DNA of 64,000 nucleotides from Flavobacterium hibernum (GCF_000832125.1 NZ_JPRK01000012.1:84006-148005), one strand, 5' to 3'; numbered from the stretch's first letter, positions 35,854 through 43,878 are shown. The notes: generated from the sequence alone by a model not told the origin. A program made the numbers and translations.

Positions 35854-35861
35854 TATATTTG
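35854..35861 (+). promoter_or_regulatory. -7 box deciding the start of the DUF6377 gene
   Basis: TATATTTG lies downstream of the first in-frame ATG (35827) and 25 nt before the TTG at 35887. It argues for the TTG start, which also gives a clean signal peptide. Confidence 0.5.
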
Positions 35862-35886
35862 TAAGTCTCATTTAGTATCCATCAGC

Positions 35887-37530
35887 TTGAAAAAATTTAT
35901 TCAGTTTCTTTTAATCGTTCTCATTAGTTTTCCTGTTTATGCATTGGATGATACTTCGATTATTATAGAAAAACTAAACGATGCACTAAAAAACAAAGGG
36001 CAATACGTTAGGCTAAAAGAAGAACGTATTTTGAACTTTAAAAAAATTAAATCTGATGATTTAACTAAAGAACAAGAGTACAATTATAATAAAACACTGT
36101 ATACAGAATATTTGAAATTCAATTCAGATTCGGCTATTTTGTATGTCAAAAAGAATCTGAAACTTGCCAGCGAAATTCAAAATCCGGAATTATTAAATTT
36201 GGCAAATCTTCAATTAGTTACACTTTATTCGTCTTCAGGGAAATATCGTGAGTCCGAAGCTATTTTAAAAAGTATAGATAAAAAAAAGCTGTCAAAATCA
36301 TTGCTACAAAATTATTATGTAGCTTATCGTGAGTTTTTTGAGCATTATGCTGCCAACAGTTATGATGTAAAATACATTCAGCAAATCCAAAAATACCGTG
36401 ATTCCTTATTGACAATTTTAGATCCCAAAACATTAAACTATCAAATCAATAAGATACAGCAAATAATGTCGCAAAAAAAGGGCGACATTGCCGAAAAGCA
36501 GTTATTGGATTTGTTTAAAAATACCAAAGAAGATGATCCGCAATATGCAATGATCACCTATCTTTTGGGTAAAATTTATGAAACAAGACACGAATTAGAA
36601 CTAAGGAAGAAATACTATGCACTTTCTGCAACTTCAGACATAAAAAAAGCAAACAAAGACAATGCATCATTACAGGAATTGGCTTTGGTTTTTTATGAAA
36701 CGGGAGATGTAGATATGGCGTATAAACTGACTCAATCAGCAATTGAAGACGCATTATATTGCAATGTTCAGTTTCGAACCCTTTTAATGTCAGAAGTATA
36801 TTCGATAATAAACACCGTTTATCTGGAAAAAGAAGCCAAGCGAAAAACGGAATTACAATTGTATCTTTTATGTATCAGTTTATTATCGGCATTTTTGATC
36901 GTAGCTATAATTTATGTTTATAAGCAAATGAAAAAAGTTTCCAGAATTCGTGGAGAACTTTTCATTACAAGTCAAAAACTGGCCGAATTGAATAAGGATA
37001 TTACAGAAACTAACAATCAGCTACAGGAACGAAACGCACAACTATCAGAATCTAACCATATTAAAGAGGAGTATATTGCGCATTTTTTTAGCCTTTGTTC
37101 GACATACATTAATAAACTCGAAAATTACCGCATTATTTTAAACAAAAAGGCAACCGCCAAACAGTTTGATGAGATTTACAAAATGCTAAAATCGACTACT
37201 TTGGTCGATAACGAACTCGAAGAATTATACAAAAACTTTGATGTAATCTTCTTGAATTTATATCCCACTTTCGTGAAAGACTTCAACGCGCTTTTAATTA
37301 AGGAAGAACAAATCGTGTTAAAACAAGGAGAACTGCTCAATACGGAGCTTCGTATTTTTGCTTTAATTCGCCTAGGAATTACTGATAGTGTAAAAATTGC
37401 AGCCTTTCTTCGTTACTCTTTAAGCACTATTTATAATTATCGCACAAGAGCTCGAAATAAAGCAGCAGTTTCGCGAAATGATTTTGAAGAAATGGTCATG
37501 AAAATAGGCTTAATTTCGATAAAAATCTAA
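35887..37530 (+). CDS. DUF6377-type membrane-bound regulator
   Basis: 547 residues if the TTG at 35887 is used (KKFIQFLLIVLISFPVYA is then a normal signal peptide); 567 from the ATG at 35827. The periplasmic part is all-helical and TPR-like (about 25-320, with YGLGKIYE-like helix pairs). One membrane segment, LLCISLLSAFLIVAIIYVY, is about 325-345, followed by a coiled coil (about 350-395, rich in E, N, Q and L). The C-terminal domain ends in a LuxR-like HTH, LRIFALIRLGITDSVKIAAF then YSLSTIYNYRTRARNK. This SusR-like design senses a sugar outside and regulates nearby genes. It lies between GH3 genes 2 and 3. Confidence 0.82.
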   Translation: MKKFIQFLLIVLISFPVYALDDTSIIIEKLNDALKNKGQYVRLKEERILNFKKIKSDDLTKEQEYNYNKTLYTEYLKFNSDSAILYVKKNLKLASEIQNPELLNLANLQLVTLYSSSGKYRESEAILKSIDKKKLSKSLLQNYYVAYREFFEHYAANSYDVKYIQQIQKYRDSLLTILDPKTLNYQINKIQQIMSQKKGDIAEKQLLDLFKNTKEDDPQYAMITYLLGKIYETRHELELRKKYYALSATSDIKKANKDNASLQELALVFYETGDVDMAYKLTQSAIEDALYCNVQFRTLLMSEVYSIINTVYLEKEAKRKTELQLYLLCISLLSAFLIVAIIYVYKQMKKVSRIRGELFITSQKLAELNKDITETNNQLQERNAQLSESNHIKEEYIAHFFSLCSTYINKLENYRIILNKKATAKQFDEIYKMLKSTTLVDNELEELYKNFDVIFLNLYPTFVKDFNALLIKEEQIVLKQGELLNTELRIFALIRLGITDSVKIAAFLRYSLSTIYNYRTRARNKAAVSRNDFEEMVMKIGLISIKI

Positions 37531-37637
37531 TTAATTATTTTAAAATCACTACTTTTTTTATTGGTTTTAAATTATTAAATAATTGAATTTCAGTATTTTG
37601 ACTTTTTATTTCACTACTTTTTTTCATTTAAAATTTC

Positions 37638-37657
37638 AAAACGTACTATAACGTTTT
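37638..37657. promoter_or_regulatory. Inverted repeat before GH3 gene 3
   Basis: AAAACGT-N6-ACGTTTT (37638-37657), 84 bases before the start. Upstream, TCACTACTTTTTTT is directly repeated at 37546 and 37611. Candidate binding sites for the neighbouring DUF6377 regulator (inference). Confidence 0.4.
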
Positions 37658-37740
37658 AGCTTTACATTATAATTAAAAGGTACTTTTGACATTTAAAGTC
37701 TCTTTTGATTTTAATTAAATGCTTTAATAAATTAATAGTT

Positions 37741-39957
37741 ATGTTTAAAAACGTTAAAACAATTGTTGTTTTACTTTTGCTGAGCTCGATTGGTGTGAAT
37801 GCACAGAATAAAGTTCCGGTTTATTTAGATGATAAAAAACCTATTAGTGAGCGTGTAGAAGATGCGCTTGCAAGAATGACAACTGATGAAAAAATTGCCA
37901 TGATTCATGCGCAATCTAAATTTAGTTCGCCGGGTGTACCACGTTTAGGAATTCCTGAAAACTGGATGACTGATGGACCACACGGAATTCGTACTGAAGT
38001 AAAATGGGACGAATGGGATCAGGCAGGTTGGACAAATGATTCTTGTATTGCATTTCCGGCTCTTACAGCACTATCTGCAACTTGGAACAGAGAGATGTCT
38101 TCTTTATACGGAAAATCAATTGGAGAAGAAGCACGTTACCGTAACAAAAATGTATTATTAGGTCCTGGAGTTAATATTTACAGAACTCCGTTAAACGGGC
38201 GTAACTTCGAATACATGGGAGAAGATCCTTTCTTGACCTCAAAAATGGTTGTTCCTTATATAAAAGGAGTACAAGCAAATGGAGTTGCAGCCTGTGTAAA
38301 ACATTTTGCTTTAAACAATCAGGAAACAAAACGTAACTCAGTAAACGTAATTGTTGATGATCGTGCATTATACGAAATCTATTTACCTGCTTTTAAAGCC
38401 GCAGTTCAAGAAGGAGATGCTTGGGCAATTATGGGAGCATACAATAAATATAAAGGTCAGCAATGTTGTCATAACGAATATTTGTTAAATGATATTCTTC
38501 GTGGCGAATGGGGATTTAAAGGTGTTGTAGTTTCAGATTGGGGAGGAGTTAGCGATACAAAACAATCTATATTTAATGGTTTAGATATGGAATTTGGTTC
38601 TTGGACAAACGGACTTTCATGGGGAACAAGCAATGCTTATGATAACTATTTCTTAGCCAAACCTTATTCAGAAATGATTAGAAAAGGAGAAGTAGGAACT
38701 AAAGAATTAGACGAAAAAGTACGTCGTATTTTACGTTTAGCATTCTTAACCACAATGGATAGAAACAGACCTTTTGGATCTTTTGGAACACAAGAGCACG
38801 CAGAAGCTGGTCGTAAAATTGCCGAAGAAGGAATTGTATTGCTTCAAAACAAAAACAATATTTTGCCAATTAATCTTTCTAAAACAAAGAAAATAGCAGT
38901 TATTGGCGAAAATGCCATCAAAATGATGACAGTTGGAGGAGGAAGTTCTTCGCTAAAAGCAAGATATGAAATTACTCCGCTTGAAGGTTTGAAAAAAAGA
39001 ATTGGTAACCAAGCCGAAATAGTTTACGCACGTGGTTATGTTGGAGATCCAACAAGTAATTATAACGGAGTAATCGCAAAAGTAAGTTTAGAAGACAAAC
39101 GTTCTCCTGCTGAATTAACTGCTGAAGCTCTAAAAGTAGCTAAAGATGCAGATGTTGTATTGTTTATTGGTGGAACAAACAAAAGCGATTTACAAGATGC
39201 AGAAGGTTTTGATCGTAAAGAACTTGGGCTTTCATACGGTCAGGATCAATTAATTAACGAATTGGTTAAAGTAAATAAAAATATAGTTTTTGTAAATATA
39301 TCAGGAAATGCTGTGGCAATGCCGTGGGTAAAAGAAGTTCCGGGAATTGTACAAGGATGGTTTTTAGGTACAGAGGCAGGAAATGCTTTGGCAGCAATTT
39401 TGGTTGGAGATGTAAATCCTTCAGGAAAATTATCGTTCACATTCCCAGTAAAATTAGCTGATAATGGAGCTCACGCTTTAGGAGAATTCCCTGGTGGAGA
39501 TGACGTAACATACAAAGAAAGTATTTTTGTAGGGTACCGTTGGGCAGACAAACAAAAAGCAAAACCTTTATTCTCTTTCGGTCACGGATTAAGTTATACA
39601 ACTTTTGAATACGGAAAAGTAACAGCAGATAAAAAACAAATGTCGGCTGGAGATAAAATTACATTCTCAGTTAAAGTTAAAAACACAGGATCAAGAGAAG
39701 GTTCAGAGGTGGTTCAGCTTTATATCAGTGATTTAAAATCCTCTTTACCACGTCCGATAAAAGAATTAAAAGGATTTGAAAAAATTGCACTTAAAGCAGG
39801 AGAAGAAAAAACAGTAACATTTACAGTTGATAAAACGGCATTGAGCTTTTTTGATGATAAAAAGCATGACTGGGTTGCTGAACCGGGAGCTTTTGAAGCA
39901 ATCGTTGGAGCATCTTCTACAGATATAAAATCTAAAGTGAGTTTTTCACTTCAATAA
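37741..39957 (+). CDS. Exported GH3 beta-glucosidase-like enzyme 3
   Basis: 738 residues from the ATG at 37741; an ATG at 37705 would add 12 residues and spoil the signal peptide MFKNVKTIVVLLLLSSIGVNAQ. TIM barrel with RVEDALARMTTDEKIAMIHA, WMTDGPHGIRTE, PLNGRNFEYMGEDP, CVKHFALNNQE and nucleophile Asp266 in VVVSDWGGV. The sandwich domain has VGGGSSSLKA and VNPSGKLSFTFP. The C-terminal Fn3-like domain (about 625-735) has FSVKVKNTGSREGSEVVQLY. Lacks the EF-hand-like N-terminal loop of the other two GH3 proteins. The conserved K-H and S-D-W patterns support beta-glucosidase activity. Confidence 0.93.
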   Translation: MFKNVKTIVVLLLLSSIGVNAQNKVPVYLDDKKPISERVEDALARMTTDEKIAMIHAQSKFSSPGVPRLGIPENWMTDGPHGIRTEVKWDEWDQAGWTNDSCIAFPALTALSATWNREMSSLYGKSIGEEARYRNKNVLLGPGVNIYRTPLNGRNFEYMGEDPFLTSKMVVPYIKGVQANGVAACVKHFALNNQETKRNSVNVIVDDRALYEIYLPAFKAAVQEGDAWAIMGAYNKYKGQQCCHNEYLLNDILRGEWGFKGVVVSDWGGVSDTKQSIFNGLDMEFGSWTNGLSWGTSNAYDNYFLAKPYSEMIRKGEVGTKELDEKVRRILRLAFLTTMDRNRPFGSFGTQEHAEAGRKIAEEGIVLLQNKNNILPINLSKTKKIAVIGENAIKMMTVGGGSSSLKARYEITPLEGLKKRIGNQAEIVYARGYVGDPTSNYNGVIAKVSLEDKRSPAELTAEALKVAKDADVVLFIGGTNKSDLQDAEGFDRKELGLSYGQDQLINELVKVNKNIVFVNISGNAVAMPWVKEVPGIVQGWFLGTEAGNALAAILVGDVNPSGKLSFTFPVKLADNGAHALGEFPGGDDVTYKESIFVGYRWADKQKAKPLFSFGHGLSYTTFEYGKVTADKKQMSAGDKITFSVKVKNTGSREGSEVVQLYISDLKSSLPRPIKELKGFEKIALKAGEEKTVTFTVDKTALSFFDDKKHDWVAEPGAFEAIVGASSTDIKSKVSFSLQ

Positions 39958-40078
39958 TTTCATTATTTCTAAATTGGTTGGTTGTAAAGCTGCAAGTGTA
40001 AAAAGTTGCAGCTTTACTGTTTAAAATTGAATTTTATTTTTTCACCATTAAGTGTTGTGTTTGCTGAGATTAAAAAAG

Positions 40079-40237
40079 TTTTACCATTAAGATATTAAGT
40101 TAATTAAGCATTGTGTTTACTACTTAAAAAAAGGTTTAACTATTAAGAAAGCTAAGCATTGTGCTTAATTTAACTAAAAAAATACCATCAAGATATTATG
40201 CGTAAAGCTTAATTAACTTAATATCTTAATGGTAAAA
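40079..40237. repeat. Perfect 31-bp inverted repeat with internal direct repeats
   Basis: Arms 40079-40109 and 40207-40237 are exactly complementary over 31 bases. The 97-base loop holds further degenerate copies of an ACCATTAAG..AAGCATTGTG unit. The right arm ends 16 bases before the next ATG. Confidence 0.88.
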
Positions 40238-40253
40238 AAAAACAAAAAAGAAC

Positions 40254-40901
40254 ATGAAAAAAATTGTACTCAGTGCTATGGTTTTATTTTTGGCACAAAA
40301 TCTTTCGGCGCAAAGCCTTAATAAAATGCAATGGTTTAACGAACCTGAAAAATGGGAAATTAAAAACAATGCATTAATTATGAATGTTACTGCTAATAGT
40401 GATTATTGGCGCATTTCGCATTACGGGTTTACGGTAGACGATGCACCTTTTTATTATACTACTTATGGCGGAGAATTTGAAGCCAAAGTAAAACTAACCG
40501 GTAATTATATCGCTCGTTTTGACCAAATGGGGTTAATGCTTCGTATCGACGAGAAAAACTACATTAAAACCGGAGTAGAATTTGTTGACGGAAAATTTAA
40601 TATTAGTACTGTTGTAACGCACGACAAAAGCGATTGGAGTGTAACTACGCTCGAAAAAGCACCACCATTTGTATGGATAAAAGTGGTAAGAAGACTTGAT
40701 GCTGTTGAGGTATTCTTTTCTTACGATGATAAAAATTATATAATGACCAGAAACGCGCCTTTGCAGGATAACACGCCCGTAATGGTTGGTTTAATGGCTG
40801 CATCTCCAGACGGAAAAGGTTTTGAAGCTAAATTCGAAAATTTCAAAGTGACACATTTACCAGATCAACGCAGATTAGAGTGGCTTAAAAATCATCAGTA
40901 A
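40254..40901 (+). CDS. Exported DUF1349 domain protein
   Basis: 215 residues. Signal peptide MKKIVLSAMVLFLAQNLSAQ, then a concanavalin-like jelly roll: MQWFNEPEKWEIKNNALIMN, DYWRISHYGFTVDDAPFYY, FDQMGLMLRIDEKNYIKTGVE and a C-terminal FEAKFENFKV. The order matches the DUF1349 family, which has the same fold as laminin-G/lectin modules and occurs in carbohydrate loci. No catalytic residues are assignable. A sugar-binding or glycosidase-accessory role is inference from the three GH3 neighbours. Preceded by a very large hairpin that reaches almost to its start. Confidence 0.82.
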   Translation: MKKIVLSAMVLFLAQNLSAQSLNKMQWFNEPEKWEIKNNALIMNVTANSDYWRISHYGFTVDDAPFYYTTYGGEFEAKVKLTGNYIARFDQMGLMLRIDEKNYIKTGVEFVDGKFNISTVVTHDKSDWSVTTLEKAPPFVWIKVVRRLDAVEVFFSYDDKNYIMTRNAPLQDNTPVMVGLMAASPDGKGFEAKFENFKVTHLPDQRRLEWLKNHQ

Positions 40902-41010
40902 TAATTATTAATTATTGATTGTTAATTGTAAATTGGGCAATCTTTAATAGTTAACAATTAATCATTTATAATTAACAATTAAATACTAACCTTTTAACCA
41001 CCAAAAAAAT

Positions 41011-42144
41011 ATGAGTTCAATAGCAATGGACATTAAACCAAAAAAACATTATGAAATTCTAGATGGTTTACGAGGAGTAGCCGCAATTTTAGTCGTTATC
41101 TTTCACATTTTTGAAGCTTTTAATGAAGGAAGCCGTTTCAAACAAATAATCAACCACGGTTATTTGGCAGTAGATTTCTTTTTTCTCTTGTCAGGATTTG
41201 TTGTAGCATATGCATACGACGATCGTTGGGGGAAATTAACACAATGGGAATTTTACAAACGACGTTTAATTCGTTTACAGCCCATGGTAATTATGGGAAT
41301 GATCATTGGAGCTATTTTTTATTACTTTCAGGCTTCAAATGTTTTTCCTCAAATTGCAGGAATGGAAGTTTGGAAAGTGATTTTAACCATGGTAATTGGT
41401 TTTACATTATTGCCAATTCCGCCCTCATTAGAAATTAGAGGTTGGGGCGAAATGCATCCGCTTGATGGTCCTGCATGGTCACTTTTCTTTGAATACATAG
41501 GTAATATTCTATATGCATTATTCTTCCGTAAATTCTCGAATACAGTTCTAACAATCTTTGTTTTAATATTTGCAGGAATGCTTATTAATCTAACCGTTTT
41601 TGGCCCAAAAGGAGATGTTATTGGAGGTTGGTCATTAAACCTGGAACAAATGAATATTGGTTTTACGCGATTGTTATATCCATTTTTTGCAGGAGTTTTA
41701 CTTTCTAGATTGGGAAAATTGATTCATATAAAAGGAGCTTTCTGGGTTTGTAGTATTCTAATTTTAGTAATTTTTAGTATACCAAGAATTGGCGATGAAA
41801 ACAGTTTGTGGATGAATGGTTTATACGAATCATTTTGCATCATAGTATTGTTTCCATTAATAGTTGCAATTGGAGCAGGAGGAGAAATCAAAAATCCACT
41901 TTCACTAAAAATATGCAAAGCATTAGGAGATATATCCTATCCAATTTACATCATACATTACCCACTAATATATTGGTATATGGCTTGGGTAATCGATAAT
42001 AAAGTTACTTTAAAAGAAGGATACCCGTTAGGAATTGGAGTTTTAGTTGCAAGTATAGTAATTGCTCTTCTATGTCTTAAATTCTACGACGAACCTGTAC
42101 GCAACAGACTTACGAATAAGTTTTTAAGAAGAAAAGTTTCTTAA
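41011..42144 (+). CDS. Acyltransferase-3 family membrane protein
   Basis: 377 residues with about ten hydrophobic segments. The start motif YEILDGLRGVAAILVVIFHI contains the family R-G and H (about 24 and 33) needed for acyl transfer. HGYLAVDFFFLLSGFVVAYAY and FYKRRLIRLQPMVIMG are also canonical for OafA/NodX-type proteins. PAWSLFFEYIGNILYALF and GDISYPIYIIHYPLIYW complete the signature. Inner-membrane enzyme that O-acylates glycans or other envelope compounds. It is the last same-strand gene of the carbohydrate locus; whether it belongs functionally is uncertain. Confidence 0.9.
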   Translation: MSSIAMDIKPKKHYEILDGLRGVAAILVVIFHIFEAFNEGSRFKQIINHGYLAVDFFFLLSGFVVAYAYDDRWGKLTQWEFYKRRLIRLQPMVIMGMIIGAIFYYFQASNVFPQIAGMEVWKVILTMVIGFTLLPIPPSLEIRGWGEMHPLDGPAWSLFFEYIGNILYALFFRKFSNTVLTIFVLIFAGMLINLTVFGPKGDVIGGWSLNLEQMNIGFTRLLYPFFAGVLLSRLGKLIHIKGAFWVCSILILVIFSIPRIGDENSLWMNGLYESFCIIVLFPLIVAIGAGGEIKNPLSLKICKALGDISYPIYIIHYPLIYWYMAWVIDNKVTLKEGYPLGIGVLVASIVIALLCLKFYDEPVRNRLTNKFLRRKVS

Positions 42145-42154
42145 GGAGAGGGGC

Positions 42155-42225
42155 AAAGGTTCAAAGGCACAAAGTTTCAAAGTTTTTTTCTTTGTCCCTT
42201 TGAGCCTTTGCAACTTTGAACCTTT
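42155..42225. repeat. AAAGGTTCAAAG-family inverted repeat
   Basis: Perfect 12-base arms 42155-42166 and 42214-42225. The same motif family recurs at 43801-43856, 59745-59775 and 62283-62408. Confidence 0.78.
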
Positions 42226-42270
42226 AAAAAAAGCTTGAATTTCTAAATTTTGTTAGTTGTAGATATTCAA

Positions 42271-42304
42271 AAAAGGGATGAAATTTCATGTTTTCATCCC
42301 TTTT
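42271..42304. terminator. Terminator of tyrS
   Basis: AAAAGGGATGAAA (42271-42283) and complement (42292-42304), A/T runs both sides. It ends the minus-strand tyrS and could also stop plus-strand transcription. Confidence 0.9.
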
Positions 42305-42309
42305 GTATT

Positions 42310-43512
42310 TTACAGTAATTCATAGAAATTTCTCTTTCCAATTTTAATTTTTGTTTCTTTTTCTAATGGAATTATTTCGAACGGATTTAGAATTTTTTCA
42401 TTATTAATCTGAACTGCGCCACTTTCAATCAATCTTCTGTTTGCCGACTTCGTAATGTCATTTTTAATTAAAGAGCAAAGATCAATTAAGGTTATTTCGT
42501 TCTTTTCATTTTTTAAAGAAGATATCATAACCGTGACAAATGATTTTGACTCCAAATTTTTATTTTGAAATTGATTAATGAAGAATTCCTCAGCTTGTTC
42601 GGCACTGTTTTTATTATGGTACTGAGTGATAATATTTTTCGCAATCAACTTTTTAATATTCATTGGATTATCATTTTCTAATCTTTTTTTGATTTCTTGT
42701 TTTTCTTCTAATGAAAAATCGGTTGTTAATTCTAGGAACTCTAAAATAAGAGCATCAGGAATCGACATCGTTTTTCCAAACATTTCGTTTGGTTCGTCTA
42801 TTAATCCAATTGTATTGTGCAATGATTTACTCATCTTTTCTTTTCCATCAAGACCTTTTAGCAATGGCATGCACATTACAATTTGTCCTGGCATGTTAAA
42901 ATTTTCCTGTAATTGTCTTCCCATTGTACAATTAAATAACTGATCTGTACCGCCCATTTCGATATCGGCATTGATTTTTACAGAATCAAACCCTTGTAAA
43001 ATGGGGTAAACCAATTCATGCATTGCAATTGGTGTATTCTCTGTAAATCTCTTGCTAAAATCATTTCGGTGCATCAGTTGAGCAACTGTAACATTTGACA
43101 TAATCTGAATTATTTCAGAAAAAGATAGTTTATCCAGCCACTCTGAATTAAAAACGATTTTTGCTTTCTCAACATCAATAATTTTCGATAATTGCGAAAT
43201 GTAAGTTTCGGCATTGTGTTTTACTTCTTCAGTACTTAATGGTTTTCGGCTTTTGTTTTTTCCAGTAGGATCACCAATTCTGGCGGTAAAGCTTCCTACT
43301 ACAATTACAATTTGATGTCCTAAATCCTGAAATTGTTTTAGTTTTTTCAAAACAACAGCATGTCCCAAATGTAAATCGGGAGCGGTTGGATCAAAACCAA
43401 GTTTGATAATTAATTTTCTGTTTTCTGTTTCAGCCAGATTTATTTTTTCTTTCAAGCCATTTTCAGGAAGAAAGATTGCTGCATTTTCTTTAAGTTTTTG
43501 AATTGTTTCCAT
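42310..43512 (-). CDS. tyrS: Tyrosyl-tRNA synthetase
   Basis: 400 residues from the ATG at 43512; a TTG nine codons earlier lies inside the leader terminator and is rejected. It charges tRNA-Tyr with tyrosine. Class I catalytic domain with the HIGH-type motif DLHLGHAVVLKKL (about 46-58) and the KMSKS motif GLDGKEKMSKSLH (about 222-234). The S4 RNA-binding domain is at the C-terminus (SANRRLIESGAVQINNEKI). The sequence style is that of the TyrZ branch. Only 11 bases separate the start from the U-run of a hairpin terminator, and a Tyr-rich leader ORF lies further upstream, pointing to attenuation control. Confidence 0.95.
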   Translation of the reverse strand: METIQKLKENAAIFLPENGLKEKINLAETENRKLIIKLGFDPTAPDLHLGHAVVLKKLKQFQDLGHQIVIVVGSFTARIGDPTGKNKSRKPLSTEEVKHNAETYISQLSKIIDVEKAKIVFNSEWLDKLSFSEIIQIMSNVTVAQLMHRNDFSKRFTENTPIAMHELVYPILQGFDSVKINADIEMGGTDQLFNCTMGRQLQENFNMPGQIVMCMPLLKGLDGKEKMSKSLHNTIGLIDEPNEMFGKTMSIPDALILEFLELTTDFSLEEKQEIKKRLENDNPMNIKKLIAKNIITQYHNKNSAEQAEEFFINQFQNKNLESKSFVTVMISSLKNEKNEITLIDLCSLIKNDITKSANRRLIESGAVQINNEKILNPFEIIPLEKETKIKIGKRNFYELL

Positions 43513-43522
43513 TTTTTGAAAA

Positions 43523-43553
43523 TAAAAAAGCCCGGACAAAAATGCCCGGGCTT
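43523..43553 (-). terminator. Attenuator terminator in front of tyrS
   Basis: Minus-strand arms AAGCCCGGGC (43553-43544) and GTCCGGGCTT (43537-43528), ten pairs with one G-U, loop of six, then a run of six U. It lies between a promoter and tyrS and ends 11 bases before the tyrS ATG, so readthrough is needed for expression from that promoter. Confidence 0.9.
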
Positions 43554-43670
43554 AAAGGTTGATATATAATTTATTCTTTTAATTTACAATCGTGAATACG
43601 TTGAATTATATGCATAGCCTTTCCGAGCAAGTATTATTGCATAATAATAAGTGCTGAAAAAAGGAAGGCG
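43544..43670 (-). promoter_or_regulatory. Candidate antiterminator and protector segments
   Basis: Segment 1 CGCCTTCC (43670-43663) can pair with segment 2 GCTCGGAAAGGC (43628-43617), seven pairs with one bulge. Segment 2 can instead pair with segment 3 CCTTTAAGCCCGGGC (43558-43544), eleven pairs with one G-U and a four-base bulge. Segment 3 contains the 5' arm of the terminator, so 2:3 and the terminator exclude each other. The three consecutive Tyr codons (43649-43641) lie between segments 1 and 2, where a stalled ribosome would mask segment 1. Base pairing was done by eye. Confidence 0.72.
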
Positions 43671-43694
43671 TAATATGCTGTTCAAGAATTTCAT
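43584..43694 (-). CDS. Tyr-rich leader peptide of tyrS
   Basis: 36 codons, ATG at 43694-43692 and TAA at 43586-43584. It begins MKFLNSILRLPFFSTYYYA, and the remainder holds GYAYNSTYSRL. Six of 36 residues are Tyr, all TAT, including three in a row at codons 16-18. It starts five bases after a good -7 box (TATCTTTG), so the mRNA would be nearly leaderless, as for the gene at 56551. An in-frame TTG three codons later is an alternative start. The position between promoter and terminator of tyrS is that of an attenuation leader peptide. Its job would be to make ribosomes stall when charged tRNA-Tyr is scarce. No homologue is known to me. Confidence 0.75.
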   Translation of the reverse strand: MKFLNSILRLPFFSTYYYAIILARKGYAYNSTYSRL

Positions 43695-43699
43695 GACTG

Positions 43700-43731
43700 C
43701 AAAGATAAATTTTTTAATTATGCTATTCAAA
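43700..43731 (-). promoter_or_regulatory. Promoter of the tyrS leader
   Basis: On the minus strand TTTG (43731-43728), 20 nt, then TATCTTTG (43707-43700). A match to the Bacteroidetes consensus, with 5 nt between the box and the leader ATG. Confidence 0.78.
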
Positions 43732-43768
43732 AAAACTTAGTACCTCAGAATCTTAGGGTCTTAGTACC

Positions 43769-43878
43769 TTTTAAAAAATACTTATTCTAAAACCACTTCT
43801 CCAAAAGTTCAAAAGACCTCTGTTCCTCTGAACCTTTGCCTCCTTGAACCTTTTAAAAAAAAACTTATTCTAAAATCA
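43769..43878. repeat. Direct repeat of the OYE gene 3' end around a repeat insert
   Basis: CTTTTAAAAAATACTTATTC at 43768-43787 recurs as CTTTTAAAAAAAAACTTATTC at 43850-43870, both followed by TAAAA(C/T)CA. The second copy is the end of the oxidoreductase gene. Between them is an AAAAGTTC..GAACCTTT-type intergenic repeat. Confidence 0.6.

Larger units (their letters stand above)
43513..43864. other. tyrS leader region, no long gene, 352 bases
   Basis: Contains, in minus-strand order, a repeat-derived segment (43732-43864), a promoter (43700-43731), a 36-codon leader ORF (43584-43694), a possible antiterminator segment and a hairpin terminator (43523-43553). The main parts are listed separately. 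Confidence 0.8.

Noticed and set aside
43513..43694. T-box-type control of tyrS
   Set aside because: No T-box sequence or specifier-loop layout is visible; the region instead has a Tyr-rich ORF and classical attenuator segments.
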